From CAYQUC01 sp964420605 (lineage in GTDB: Bacteria > Pseudomonadota > Gammaproteobacteria > UBA6429 > Thiohalophilaceae), in the NCBI GenBank assembly GCA_964420605.1, contig CAYQUC010000005.1:1-64000 (forward strand): 64,000 nucleotides of DNA, read 5' to 3'. The translations under genes and the position numbers were made by a program. Within the stretch, counting starts at the first letter, position 1, and each line of letters opens with the position of its first letter. Of this stretch, positions 42,957 through 53,192 are shown in pieces. The notes under the pieces were generated by a model, which did no database searches, was not told the origin of the DNA, and was given only the letters and a program-made list of their open reading frames with translations.

Positions 42957-43823
42957 ATGTCTATTTCGATTATCAAAGAATATCTATTCTCCTGGCTACA
43001 ATATATATTACCACACCATGCACTATCATTAATGATGTTGGCATTAACCCGTTGGCAAAACCGATTATTCTTAAACTGGTTTACTCCTTGGTTTATAAAA
43101 AAATACCAAGTCGATATGAGTATTGCTCAAAATGAAGATTGGAAATCGTTTGCTAGCTTTAACCAGTTTTTTACACGCGCAATAAAATCTCAACATCGGC
43201 CTATATGCGCTGCAGATAAAATTGCCTCTCCAGTTGACGGCTGTGTTAGCCAAGCAGATAAAATACAGGACGGTGTTATCATTCAAGCTAAAAATCATAA
43301 TTATTCTATGGCTAGCTTGTTAGGTAATCAATCCGAACACATACCAAAATTTAACAACGGCCATTTTACAACACTGTATTTATCACCAAGTGATTACCAC
43401 CGAATTCACATGCCGATTGACGGCACACTCACTGAAATGGTCCATATCCCCGGAAGATTGTTTAGTGTTAATCCCGCAACTGCGCGAACCATACCAAGGT
43501 TATTTGCAAGAAATGAACGTGTGGTGTGTTTCTTTGATACTGAACTTGGTCCAATAGCGGTTGTAATGGTTGGTGCCATCTTTGTTGCTAGTATTGAAAC
43601 TGTCTGGCAAGGTGTTATTACACCTCCAACGCGTTTTGATATTCGATCCTGGAAATTTAATAAACAAGATATCGCGTTTAAGCGCGGTGAAGAAATTGCT
43701 CGGTTTAATATGGGTTCGACAGTCATATTACTATTTGGTGAAGATAAAATATCATGGAATAATGACTTGGTTGCAGAAAAAAGTATTGTTATGGGGCAGG
43801 ATATTGGCCGTATACTAAACTGA
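42957..43823 (+). CDS. psd: phosphatidylserine decarboxylase proenzyme
   Basis: This 288-aa inner-membrane enzyme makes phosphatidylethanolamine. Conserved are SPVDGCVSQADKI, the active-site SPSDYHRIHMPIDG and the self-cleavage site MGST (Gly253-Ser254), where the serine becomes the pyruvoyl group of the short alpha chain. The family more often has LGST; Met at the first position is tolerated. It starts 2 bp after the PCuAC gene, which is an unusual operon partner. Confidence 0.95.
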   Translation: MSISIIKEYLFSWLQYILPHHALSLMMLALTRWQNRLFLNWFTPWFIKKYQVDMSIAQNEDWKSFASFNQFFTRAIKSQHRPICAADKIASPVDGCVSQADKIQDGVIIQAKNHNYSMASLLGNQSEHIPKFNNGHFTTLYLSPSDYHRIHMPIDGTLTEMVHIPGRLFSVNPATARTIPRLFARNERVVCFFDTELGPIAVVMVGAIFVASIETVWQGVITPPTRFDIRSWKFNKQDIAFKRGEEIARFNMGSTVILLFGEDKISWNNDLVAEKSIVMGQDIGRILN

Positions 43824-43846
43824 CTTGAGTTTAATACGAGGCTAAA

Positions 43847-44830
43847 TTAAGCACGTTCAAATGAAAATGTCAAAACCTCGTTAATGTGTTTTGCGCCAAC
43901 TAAAAGCATTAATAACCGCTCTAAACCAAATGCAACGCCCGCACAATTTGGTAAACCTGCGTGCAAGGCTTGAATTAGATTGCCATCTATTGGATACAGC
44001 GTTTGGTTTGACTCTCTTCTGACTTTTTGATCGTTTAAGAATCGATTATGTTGTTCCTGTGCATCACGCAACTCATGGAAACCATTGGCTAACTCTATTC
44101 CAGATACAAACACTTCAAATCGACGCGCGGTTTTTTTATCGATATTCAGTTGTGCTAAAGAAGCTTGTGCAGCAGGATAGTCATACACAAAAATCAAACT
44201 TTTATGTGGCATTTGTTCCTGAATAATATGCGACATTAAATAATCACAAATATCATTATGACTAAAATTATCTAAATTATGAATTGATGCAGCAGCATTT
44301 TGTTCTACGTATTGCTGTAATTCATCTCGAGTCGATGTAATGGGATTAATATTAAGGTAATTTAAAAATAATTGTTGGTAAGATATTTTTTCAATTGAAT
44401 CAAAAAATGGGTATTTTATATTAATGCTAGCCATTAACATTTCGATTTCTGTCATTAGTTTAAAATGATCAAAATCCATTCGATACCATTCTAACATTGT
44501 AAACTCAGGATTGTGATAACGTCCACTTTCCAACGCCCGAAAAACTTTACAAATTTGATATATAGAGCCCATGCCATCAGCCAGTAATCGTTTCATGGGA
44601 AATTCGGGTGAAGTATGCAAATAGAAATTTTGTGGCTTATTACTCGTTTCTTGCTGTTGGACGACAAAACTTTCGATACTCGGATCGGTATTGGCATATT
44701 GTGAAATGGCAGGAGTATCCACTTGTAATACTCCCTGCTTTTGAAAAAAAATATGTATAATTGAAATTAAATCAGCGCGAACCTGCAACACTTTTAAACT
44801 TGCCGTAGCTTGCCAACAGTTCTCCAACAT
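43847..44830 (-). CDS. epmA: EF-P (R)-beta-lysine ligase EpmA
   Basis: This is a 327-aa class II lysyl-tRNA synthetase paralogue without anticodon-binding domain. It attaches (R)-beta-lysine to Lys34 of EF-P. Features are FFQKQGVLQVDTPAIS, LHTSPEFPMKRLLADG (motif 2 region), YQICKVFRALESGRYHNPEFTMLEWY, FELANGF-like SGIELANGFHELRD, and GVAFGLERLLMLL (motif 3). I use the ATG at 44830, which gives the usual length (325 aa); a TTG nine codons upstream is in frame. It follows efp by 33 bp on the same strand. Confidence 0.94.
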   Translation of the reverse strand: MLENCWQATASLKVLQVRADLISIIHIFFQKQGVLQVDTPAISQYANTDPSIESFVVQQQETSNKPQNFYLHTSPEFPMKRLLADGMGSIYQICKVFRALESGRYHNPEFTMLEWYRMDFDHFKLMTEIEMLMASINIKYPFFDSIEKISYQQLFLNYLNINPITSTRDELQQYVEQNAAASIHNLDNFSHNDICDYLMSHIIQEQMPHKSLIFVYDYPAAQASLAQLNIDKKTARRFEVFVSGIELANGFHELRDAQEQHNRFLNDQKVRRESNQTLYPIDGNLIQALHAGLPNCAGVAFGLERLLMLLVGAKHINEVLTFSFERA

Positions 44831-44863
44831 AACTACAGCACAAATAAACAGAAGCAACTCAGG

Positions 44864-45436
44864 CTAATCTTCTTTAACACGGCCAAGATATTCTCCATTA
44901 CGAGTGTCGACTTTAATTAATTCACCTTCATCAATAAAAAGCGGTACGCGAACTACGGCACCGGTTTCTGTGGTTGCTGGTTTTCCACCACCACCAGAAG
45001 TATCACCGCGAACACCAGGATCAGTTTGGCTAACTTTTAGAGTCACGTGGTTTGGCGGTGTTATTGCAATTGGAGTACCATTCCAGAGTGTGACAGTTAC
45101 TTCATCTTGCTCTTTTAACCATTTCTCATTTTCACCAATAGCGGCTTTATCAGCTGCAACTTGTTCAAATGTCTCAGGATGCATAAAATTCCAGAGTTCA
45201 CCGTCATTATATAAATATTGCATTTCAGTATCCATTACATCTGCTGCTTCAACAGATTCTCCGGACTTGAAGGTGCGTTCAATCACACGGCCAGTAGACA
45301 AATTTCGAATTTTCACTCGATTAAAAGCCTGACCTTTGCCGGGTTTTACAATTTCATTCTCGATTATCGAGCATGGCGCATTATCGAGCATTATTTTAAG
45401 ACCGCTTCGAAATTCATTGGTACTATACGTTGCCAT
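44864..45436 (-). CDS. efp: translation elongation factor P
   Basis: This 190-aa tRNA-like protein relieves ribosome stalling at polyproline. The start is the ATG at 45436 (MATYSTNEFRSG), with AGGATGCT before it. The modified lysine is Lys34 in VKPGKGQAF. The KOW-like N domain and two OB domains cover the full length, ending in the acidic GEYLGRVKED. The neighbouring epmA and epmB supply its beta-lysylation, so all three needed genes are together here. Confidence 0.97.
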   Translation of the reverse strand: MATYSTNEFRSGLKIMLDNAPCSIIENEIVKPGKGQAFNRVKIRNLSTGRVIERTFKSGESVEAADVMDTEMQYLYNDGELWNFMHPETFEQVAADKAAIGENEKWLKEQDEVTVTLWNGTPIAITPPNHVTLKVSQTDPGVRGDTSGGGGKPATTETGAVVRVPLFIDEGELIKVDTRNGEYLGRVKED

Positions 45437-45468
45437 AGCATCCTCTAGTAATGGATTAAAGATTCGAT

Positions 45469-46509
45469 ATGATACACCAAACACCTATAATTTCGCGAGT
45501 TTCAAATGCCACTACAGAGAATTCTTACCAAGATTCATGGCAAAAATCCTTACAGAACGCTTTTCGTGATCCTATTGCGTTATTAGATTATTTAAACTTA
45601 CCCAGAAATTTAATCGATAACGATAAAATAAACTCGATTAGCTTTCCAATGCTAGTACCGATGAGTTTTGCACAAAGAATGACCAAAAAGGATCTCCATG
45701 ATCCGTTACTTTTACAAGTATTACCCATTTTGGATGAGTTACAACATAATCCGGCATACTCATTTGATCCAGTTGGTGATTTAGACTCAATGATTATCCC
45801 CGGTCTACTCCATAAATACCAGGGACGGGTATTACTCACCTTGACTGCTGCTTGTGCAGTACACTGCCGTTATTGCTTTAGACGACATTTCCCGTATTCT
45901 GACGCGAATATTACTAGCGCCAATTGGCTTAAAATTATTGATTATATCAAATTAAACCGCTCAATAAATGAGGTCATATTAAGTGGTGGTGATCCACTCA
46001 CCTTATCAGATCGAAAGTTACAAGATGTATTTCAAAACATAGCAGCCATTGATCATGTCGACTATTTACGCATTCATACTCGATTACCCATTGTGCTACC
46101 TGAGCGAATAACAACCGAATTATTAACCATCTTAAAATCGAACCGATTAGAAATCATACTCGTCATCCACTGCAATCACCCCAATGAACTAAACCATGAA
46201 GTTGAGCAGCAACTCCAAAAAATATCAAATCTTGGCATACTAGTATTAAACCAAAGCGTGTTACTACAAAATATTAACGATGATCCAACCATTCTTGCCC
46301 AGTTATCCAAAAAATTATTAAAACTCAAAGTCATACCCTATTATCTTCATCTATTAGACAAGGTTGCAGGAGCGCAGCACTTCGATATTTCCAGAGACAA
46401 TGCTAAAAACATCTATCGTGAACTTCAAAATAACTTACCAGGTTATTTAGTTCCAAAACTCGTTCAGGAAATTTCGGGGATGCCAAGTAAGGTACCTTAT
46501 GCAACTTAA
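45469..46509 (+). CDS. epmB: EF-P lysine 2,3-aminomutase EpmB
   Basis: This is a 346-aa radical SAM, PLP-dependent enzyme that turns (S)-alpha-lysine into (R)-beta-lysine for EpmA. The cluster motif CAVHCRYCFRRHF lies near 127-139, the PLP-binding region is near VIPYYLHLLDKVAGAQHF, and LSGGDPLTLSD is the SAM Gly-rich loop. It is shorter than true lysine aminomutase (about 415 aa) and fits EpmB (342 aa). It is divergent from efp with 32 bp between start codons. Confidence 0.95.
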   Translation: MIHQTPIISRVSNATTENSYQDSWQKSLQNAFRDPIALLDYLNLPRNLIDNDKINSISFPMLVPMSFAQRMTKKDLHDPLLLQVLPILDELQHNPAYSFDPVGDLDSMIIPGLLHKYQGRVLLTLTAACAVHCRYCFRRHFPYSDANITSANWLKIIDYIKLNRSINEVILSGGDPLTLSDRKLQDVFQNIAAIDHVDYLRIHTRLPIVLPERITTELLTILKSNRLEIILVIHCNHPNELNHEVEQQLQKISNLGILVLNQSVLLQNINDDPTILAQLSKKLLKLKVIPYYLHLLDKVAGAQHFDISRDNAKNIYRELQNNLPGYLVPKLVQEISGMPSKVPYAT

Positions 46510-46736
46510 ATCCTAGATTTAATTCTATTTCTGAAATTTTATGACTTTTTGCTGCCATTAAAGCGCATTTTAAGAAAAAGTCGATACAATCGATATTTAT
46601 TATGGTTATATCGTTTTATGGATAACATAACTGGCGAAAGTCAAGTTTCAGTGTCATAATTTGTGATAGAAGTTGAAATAAGGCAGGTGCGCTGTACCCC
46701 ACTTATTACACAATAATTATTCATTGAGGGTAACTC

Positions 46737-48560
46737 GTGGCAAGTGCACTAGGCTTAGTAAAACACAAATTAAACAAAGCAAGTTCAAACAGCTTTGACA
46801 TTAGACCAAAGAAAGTCGAAGCGTGGCTAGAGTCATTGCCAAAAGCGAACTTAGGTGAAACGTCGCGTTTAATTTATAATGCATTGCTTGAAACTAACAG
46901 CACCATTTATAGTTACCACGATCGCACTCGATTTTTAGAATTAATTCAAGATACGTTGCATTATATAACCGATGGAATGCGTAAACATTTTATTGGTGTC
47001 GGATTTCCACTACCGAAAAAAAGCAAAAATGTTGCTAAAGCCACCCAAAAAATATATACCGAAATAGCAACTGGTTACAAAATTTCACTAGAAGACATGC
47101 TCAACAGCAATTCTATATTTCCGGATAACCGTTTATTAACTTTAATCATTCATCGCACTCTAACTAGTCTCAGTAGTGAACTATTAACGTCATACCAGAC
47201 TTATGCTCCTTATCGAAAACATATTTGGCAAGAATTACATAAAATATATTTAATTACACAAAATAAAAAATGCCACCGAACTTTAGTCAATGACGCAGAC
47301 CAAAATCTATCAAGAAAAACTACGATAAGCGACGAATATAAACGAATATTGTTACTTGCACTGTCATCACCTTATTGCCTGCGCCATGGTGAAGTCAACA
47401 AAATATACTCAGCATTAGATCAATGGTCTAATTTAATTGATATATTTGATTTTAATGATAGTGAATATACTAAAGGTGTTTTTGCCGTCGATTCATTAAG
47501 TGATTTACCACCTCGTTACTTGGCTATCACGCCAACTGAGTATAAAAAGTCTAATATTTTCTTAATTTCGACAGAGCAATTAACCAACAAATTACGCCAT
47601 GAGATCCAACACAACCAAGATGTTGGCTCAAGCACATTAGTTGGTCTTGATATGCAACGTCCGAGTCTATCTCATGACTTACTCCGAAAATTATTAAACT
47701 TGTGGGGACATGTACCTAAAAGAGCATTTCCACGCTCATCCAAGCATGAGAAAATCAGTATAGCAATGGGGCTAAACTCCGCCCATAGAATTATTTTTGA
47801 TACGGCTACCCGTAAAAATAAAAACAAAAATAAACAGAGTCAATTCAATGAACCCGCTAAGTTCGAATCCAATGTTACTTTAAAAGATAGCGCATCACAA
47901 AATGATGTATGGAATATGGTTTACCCCGCTAGTGATAAAACCAACAATATTATTGAGTTTGAAACCAAAGCTGAAACAACAGTTTCTGATGAAAAGCTAA
48001 ATAAACATTACAGTACTGAAAATTGGCAAATTGTGAACGAAAGTGCCGGCGGTTACTGTATTCGCTCTGTTAACGATTGCTCCAATAAAGTTCAAGTAGG
48101 TGAACTTATTGGTATTAGACGCAGTGGTGATGGCCACACCTGGAAATGGGGAGTTGGTACCGTCCGTTGGATGAAATTCAGTGACGCGCAAGAATTATTT
48201 CTTGGTGTTCGAATGATTACACCTGATGCAGCTGCCGTTGGACTTAAAACGACAGTCTCAAGTGGTAAGCATGAAAACTATCATCGCACATTAATGCTGC
48301 CTAAATTACAAACCATAAATCAACCAGCAACACTCATTACCCCACCCGTACCCTACCGTGTCGGTAGTCGAGTTGAACTCAAAATATTAGGCAAGAAAAT
48401 TAATGTTGAATTAACAAAACAGTTAACCAATACCGGTTTATTTGCTCAATTCCAATTTAGCCCGGTAAATGACAAAAATTCAACTCAACAAGATACTAAT
48501 AACAGCTCTTCAGATTCTCTCAATGATATTGATATTCATTCAGTTTGGACCACTATTTAG
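46737..48560 (+). CDS. unassigned 607-aa protein upstream of the FimX-like gene
   Basis: This protein starts at GTG after GAGGGTAAC. The N-terminal two-thirds is mostly helical (residues 1-370, with LPKANLGETSRLIYNAL, then HRTLTSLSSELLTSYQ). A low-complexity Lys/Asn linker (about 360-375) follows. A C-terminal beta domain (about 430-570) has GGYCIRSVND, then VGELIGIRRSG and WKWGVGTVRWMK, which look PilZ-like in secondary structure, though a clear RxxxR motif is not visible. From memory, Pseudomonas has an uncharacterised gene at the same place before fimX. No signal peptide. It may act with the c-di-GMP protein downstream; this is inference. Confidence 0.7.
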   Translation: MASALGLVKHKLNKASSNSFDIRPKKVEAWLESLPKANLGETSRLIYNALLETNSTIYSYHDRTRFLELIQDTLHYITDGMRKHFIGVGFPLPKKSKNVAKATQKIYTEIATGYKISLEDMLNSNSIFPDNRLLTLIIHRTLTSLSSELLTSYQTYAPYRKHIWQELHKIYLITQNKKCHRTLVNDADQNLSRKTTISDEYKRILLLALSSPYCLRHGEVNKIYSALDQWSNLIDIFDFNDSEYTKGVFAVDSLSDLPPRYLAITPTEYKKSNIFLISTEQLTNKLRHEIQHNQDVGSSTLVGLDMQRPSLSHDLLRKLLNLWGHVPKRAFPRSSKHEKISIAMGLNSAHRIIFDTATRKNKNKNKQSQFNEPAKFESNVTLKDSASQNDVWNMVYPASDKTNNIIEFETKAETTVSDEKLNKHYSTENWQIVNESAGGYCIRSVNDCSNKVQVGELIGIRRSGDGHTWKWGVGTVRWMKFSDAQELFLGVRMITPDAAAVGLKTTVSSGKHENYHRTLMLPKLQTINQPATLITPPVPYRVGSRVELKILGKKINVELTKQLTNTGLFAQFQFSPVNDKNSTQQDTNNSSSDSLNDIDIHSVWTTI

Positions 48561-48744
48561 TAAACCTCTAAAATTCAAGATATTCAACACCTTGCCGATA
48601 GCACCTATGGTAAATAGTAGATAATCAGGTTATCCTACTATCTTATGTTATTCAATAAAATAGAGTGTATCAAAAAAGTAATTAGCATATTAATTACCTC
48701 TTAATTACTGTGCAATAATTAGCTCATGAAAACAGGTATGGTTT

Positions 48745-50826
48745 GTGGACAAAGAGAATATAATTAAAATATTATCGTTATTTGAGTCCTCTGAAGAAGC
48801 AGAAGCCTTAATCAATATTTTACGCAATAATGGCCAAATTATCCGTGATGCTCGCGTTGAGGACGAAGAAGATTTACTTCTCGCAATAGACAACAACCCG
48901 ACCGATCTAATTATTGCAAAATCGGGTAACCCTGAGGTTATTTTAAAGCAAGTACTTGCGGCAATTCAAAATACCGGCAGAGATATACCGGTTATCATTA
49001 TCACCCCACCCAATACAGAAAATGATGTTTTAGAGCTACTTACGATAGGTGCTCGTGATATTGTTGCTATTGACAATTACGAACGTTTTAAAGCCATAAT
49101 TAAACGCGAAGCAAATGATCTAAGTCAACGCCGGGCACGTCGTCGAAATGAAAAACTATTGCACGAAGCTGAAAAAAGAACAAAATCGTTAATTGAAAGT
49201 TCTCGTGATGCAATAGCGTATATACATGAAGGAATGCACATCTATGTAAACCAGGCTTACCTTAATATTTTTGGTCACGAAAGCATGGACGATGTTGAAG
49301 GGATGCCAGTACTTGACATGGTTGATAGTGATGACCATGCAAAATTTAAAGACTTTCTGCGTAAATACACTAAAGGTCAATTAAAAGAAAATACTCTAGA
49401 ATTACACGCCATCAAAGAGAATGGCCGACGTTCAAATGTGACCTTCGAATTTACCCCCGCGAGTATGGATGGTGAAATTTGTACCCAACTTATAATCCGA
49501 GATCAAACTTTAAACAATGAATTAGAAACCAAACTAAATGTTCTCAGCCAGCAAGACTTATTAACCGGCTTATATAATCGAAATTATTTTATAGAACAAT
49601 TAGATAGATTCATTAGCCAAACGCTTGAAGGCCAAGGTCGTGGTGCAATTCTTTTGTTTCTTCTTGATGGCTATAACAAAATAAAAGAACAATGTGGAAT
49701 TTCAGGAAGTGATATGTTACTTGCTGATGTTGGTAACGTATTCAAAGATAAATTAAATGATATTGGTGATTTAGCTCGTTATGATGGTCCAGTATTTTCA
49801 TTATTACTAAAAAATGTTGATGCTAAAAAAATAAACCAAATAACTACTGGCATATGTAAAATCGTAAATGAACATTACTCAGATGTGGCCGGAAAATCAA
49901 TTAATACTACTTGCAGTATCGGAATTGCATTAATAAATGAAACCACGGCCTCTGCTGGTGAATGTATACAACGCGCTGAAAGCGGTATGAAAATCGCACA
50001 TAAGGAGGGCGGCAATCAAGCTCACTTTTTTAATCCAGCGGTTGAAGACTTAGAAGAAAATGAACAAGATAGTCACTGGAATGCAAAAATAAAACACGCT
50101 TTACGAAGTAATAATTTCACTTTATTATTCCAACCGATAGTAAGTTTACATGGAGAATCTGGTCAGAATTATGAAATATTGATCAGGATGAAAGATGATG
50201 ATGGTACTATCATCCCACCCAATGAGTTTATACCCACCGCTGATCGTCTCGGACTTACAATGTATATCGACCGATGGATTTTAGGAAACACCATGGTCAC
50301 ATTAGCAGAACAAGCCAAGAATAATATCCAAACTCGATTTTTTATTAAAATTTCGGCAGGTAGTATTGCCGATGATGATTTTTTAATTTGGGTTACTGAA
50401 AGAATTAAAAGCCTTAGAATCAACGCTGAAGGTCTGGTATTTGAAATTAGTGAGGATACTGCCCTTAACTATCTTAATAGAGTAAAAACGGTTATCACCG
50501 GCTTAAAACAACTAAACTGTCGAATTGCAATAGAAAACTTTGGCATTGAAAAAAATGCATTTAATGCTTTAAAACAACTCGATTTCGATTACGTCAAAAT
50601 TCACGGTGAATTAATTAAAAATTTAGCGACCAATGTTGAAATGCAAGAACGTGTTAAAGAAATTGCTGAATACTGTACTGATAACAACAAACAAACAATC
50701 GCATCCTTTGTAGAAAATGCCAATAATCTTGCTGTGCTTTGGCAATGCAGTATTGATTTTATACAAGGTTATTTTTTACAAGAACCAAAAAAATCTCTTA
50801 ATTATGATTTTGACGAAGGATTTTAA
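48745..50826 (+). CDS. fimX: FimX-like REC-PAS-GGDEF-EAL protein with degenerate domains
   Basis: This 693-aa protein starts at GTG (AGGTATGGTTT before it). Order: receiver-like domain (about 3-125) without the phosphoacceptor Asp (IIAKS instead), PAS (about 140-260), GGDEF (about 275-430) with the motif reduced to YDGPV at 347-351, and EAL (about 440-690) with EIL at 477-479 and ISEDTAL. Both enzyme signatures are broken, so it should bind rather than make or break c-di-GMP. P. aeruginosa FimX, a type IV pilus and twitching regulator, has the same domain order, degeneracy and length (691 aa). No pilus gene lies in the window. Confidence 0.82.
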   Translation: MDKENIIKILSLFESSEEAEALINILRNNGQIIRDARVEDEEDLLLAIDNNPTDLIIAKSGNPEVILKQVLAAIQNTGRDIPVIIITPPNTENDVLELLTIGARDIVAIDNYERFKAIIKREANDLSQRRARRRNEKLLHEAEKRTKSLIESSRDAIAYIHEGMHIYVNQAYLNIFGHESMDDVEGMPVLDMVDSDDHAKFKDFLRKYTKGQLKENTLELHAIKENGRRSNVTFEFTPASMDGEICTQLIIRDQTLNNELETKLNVLSQQDLLTGLYNRNYFIEQLDRFISQTLEGQGRGAILLFLLDGYNKIKEQCGISGSDMLLADVGNVFKDKLNDIGDLARYDGPVFSLLLKNVDAKKINQITTGICKIVNEHYSDVAGKSINTTCSIGIALINETTASAGECIQRAESGMKIAHKEGGNQAHFFNPAVEDLEENEQDSHWNAKIKHALRSNNFTLLFQPIVSLHGESGQNYEILIRMKDDDGTIIPPNEFIPTADRLGLTMYIDRWILGNTMVTLAEQAKNNIQTRFFIKISAGSIADDDFLIWVTERIKSLRINAEGLVFEISEDTALNYLNRVKTVITGLKQLNCRIAIENFGIEKNAFNALKQLDFDYVKIHGELIKNLATNVEMQERVKEIAEYCTDNNKQTIASFVENANNLAVLWQCSIDFIQGYFLQEPKKSLNYDFDEGF

Positions 50827-50992
50827 AGAAACATTTTAATAAAACTGTAGCGTTAGCAAATAAATATACAACTAAAGCACAGCCCTGCAGCATTTTAATT
50901 CAAATGATATAACGCCGATATAAAATCATTATCTGTAATAGTATAGGTTGTAAAACTAAAACAACCCATACATTCAATTATGGCAGCACGTT

Positions 50993-52210
50993 CTAATCTA
51001 AAACATGAGAGACTAAACCATCAGCAAGTTTTGGTTCAAACCACGTTGATTTTGGCGGCATCACTTTATTAGCATCAGCAACTGACATTAGATCATCTAA
51101 ACTAGTTGGAAATAATGAAAATGCAACTTTCATTTCACCCGATTGAACGCGTTTTTCTAACTCACCCAATCCACGAATACCACCAACAAAATCAATTCTG
51201 TTATCCACTCTAGGATCTGATATATCAAACAATGGTTTAATTAAATTTTCTTGTAACAAGCTAACATCGAGTCGAGCAACCGGATCTTCTTTTGGAATTA
51301 AATCTGATTTTATTGTTAAACGATACCACTTTTTAGTTAAATACATACCAAAAACACCGGCTTTTTCTGGTTTAACTTGTTGCTCCGACGTTTCAATTAA
51401 AAATGATTTTGAAATTTCATCTAAGACGGACTGTTCATCTAAGCCATTTAAATTGTTAATAACCCGGTTATAGTCAAGAATTTTCATTTGATTATCTGGA
51501 AATAAAACAGAAAGAAAATATTTCGAACTTTCATTATTACGCATTTTAGCAATTCGAGATGCAGCCGCAGATCGATGATGACCATCAGCTATGTATAAAC
51601 AATCCATAGAATTAAATGTTTGTGTAATTAAGTCAATATCACTTTCATTATCAATTATCCAAATGGAGTGAACGACACCATCATCAGCAGTCAAATTATA
51701 TAGTGGAACGCTATCACTAACTGTTGAACTCAGTTCATCAATTGCAGAATTGTGACGGTAGGTTAAAAATACCGGACCTGTTTGAGCATTAAGCGCATCA
51801 ATTTGATTTACCCGATCATCTTCTTTCACTGGACGTGTAAATTCATGCTTTCTAATTTTATTCGAATCATAATCAGCGACAGAAGCAATAGCAACTAAAC
51901 CAATCTGTTCCTGATTACCCATACGTAATTTATATAAATAGTAATTAGGTTTGTCATCTCTAACAAGAATATCATCATCTATCAGTTTATTTAAATTCTC
52001 CAGTCCTTTTTGATACACCTTAGTATCATATGGATCAGTACCTTCGGGTAAATCTATCTCAGGCTTGGAAATATGCAAGAAACTATGAGGCCTGTTTTTG
52101 GCTTGTTCTCGAGCTTCTGCCGTATTTAATACATCATACGGCGGCGCAATGACATCTGCTGCGTATTTTTGTTTTGGTTTAAGTGCTGCAAACGGTTTAA
52201 TCATGGACAT
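50993..52210 (-). CDS. DUF1015 family protein
   Basis: This is a 405-aa cytoplasmic protein. FAALKPKQKYAADVIAPPYDVLNTAEAR is the family N-terminus (quoted as a block; key residues PPYDV near 22-26). KHEFTRPVKEDDR and the strongly conserved DGHHRSAAASRIA near 210 follow. Function is unknown; relatives are annotated only as DUF1015, and the HHR motif has been likened to a kinase or phosphatase site without proof. It is a single gene between the FimX-like gene (convergent) and htpX. Confidence 0.85.
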   Translation of the reverse strand: MSMIKPFAALKPKQKYAADVIAPPYDVLNTAEAREQAKNRPHSFLHISKPEIDLPEGTDPYDTKVYQKGLENLNKLIDDDILVRDDKPNYYLYKLRMGNQEQIGLVAIASVADYDSNKIRKHEFTRPVKEDDRVNQIDALNAQTGPVFLTYRHNSAIDELSSTVSDSVPLYNLTADDGVVHSIWIIDNESDIDLITQTFNSMDCLYIADGHHRSAAASRIAKMRNNESSKYFLSVLFPDNQMKILDYNRVINNLNGLDEQSVLDEISKSFLIETSEQQVKPEKAGVFGMYLTKKWYRLTIKSDLIPKEDPVARLDVSLLQENLIKPLFDISDPRVDNRIDFVGGIRGLGELEKRVQSGEMKVAFSLFPTSLDDLMSVADANKVMPPKSTWFEPKLADGLVSHVLD

Positions 52211-52307
52211 AATATATTCCTTATTACAAATTAATATTTAAACAATATCCCACATAGAACTAGTTTCTAAAATGAGGAACTTACTCTTTTTCGTTCAGTA
52301 TTTATAT

Positions 52308-53192
52308 TTAAGACAAATTACGTAATGCCGTAATTCTAGCTGATAACGAAGGGTGACTAATGAATAACTGATATAGGGAGTTACGAAAGACATTATCATA
52401 TCGAATCACCAAGTTTGGTGACACAGAATTATTTTTACAGGCTTGTAAACATTCAAGTGCACGTAACATACTCTCATGACCAGCAATTTTCGCACCACAC
52501 AAGTCAGCATGAAATTCTCTCTGACGACTAAACCACATTACCAACAAGCTAGCCATCCAGGCAATACTTAACTGCGCCATAGTCACTACTAAATAATAAA
52601 TAACGACATGATAAAATTGCTGAGACTTAAAAAATTTTCCGAAAACAAATTTTAAACTATTTGCAGGTAAATAGACCAAGCAATTTACAATGCCCTGCAT
52701 TAAGGCCAAGGTTAACATATCACCATTGGCTATGTGAGAAATTTCATGTCCAACAACGCCTTCCATCTCATCCTGCGCCATCACGTCAAGTAACTGTTGG
52801 CTAACCGCTAACAAAGCATTATTACGTCTATATCCAGTAGCAAATGCATTGATATCATTCCCCTGATAAACCACTATTTCAGGCATTGTTATTCCCACAG
52901 CAGCACTAAGACGCTTAACCGTAGACACAAAACGTAACTCATTGGTACTCTCGGGAATATTTAAGGTACGTGCATCCAAGAAAGTTCTAACTATAAATTT
53001 GGAGAGTAAAACGGCGGTTACAGCACCAATGACAACCACAAAAATGGTATACAGTAGTAAATTACTATAATCAGAATAATTAAGATTTCGCCAATTATCA
53101 GCATTAATAATTAAGATATTGACAATCAATAAAACCACAACTGCAGCGACAGTAATTGAAAATAAGACCACAGTTTTAATTAAATTTTTCAC
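52308..53192 (-). CDS. htpX: membrane protease HtpX
   Basis: This is a 294-aa M48 zinc metalloprotease for membrane-protein quality control. Two N-terminal membrane helices (about 8-30 and 44-64) and further ones around 160-180 and 195-218 are visible. The zinc motif is HEISH (149-153) with the third ligand Glu in REFHADLCGAK near 225. NAFATGYRRNNALLAVS is a family block. Length matches E. coli (293 aa). No heat-shock promoter like those of lon and htpG was seen upstream. Confidence 0.95.
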   Translation of the reverse strand: MKNLIKTVVLFSITVAAVVVLLIVNILIINADNWRNLNYSDYSNLLLYTIFVVVIGAVTAVLLSKFIVRTFLDARTLNIPESTNELRFVSTVKRLSAAVGITMPEIVVYQGNDINAFATGYRRNNALLAVSQQLLDVMAQDEMEGVVGHEISHIANGDMLTLALMQGIVNCLVYLPANSLKFVFGKFFKSQQFYHVVIYYLVVTMAQLSIAWMASLLVMWFSRQREFHADLCGAKIAGHESMLRALECLQACKNNSVSPNLVIRYDNVFRNSLYQLFISHPSLSARITALRNLS

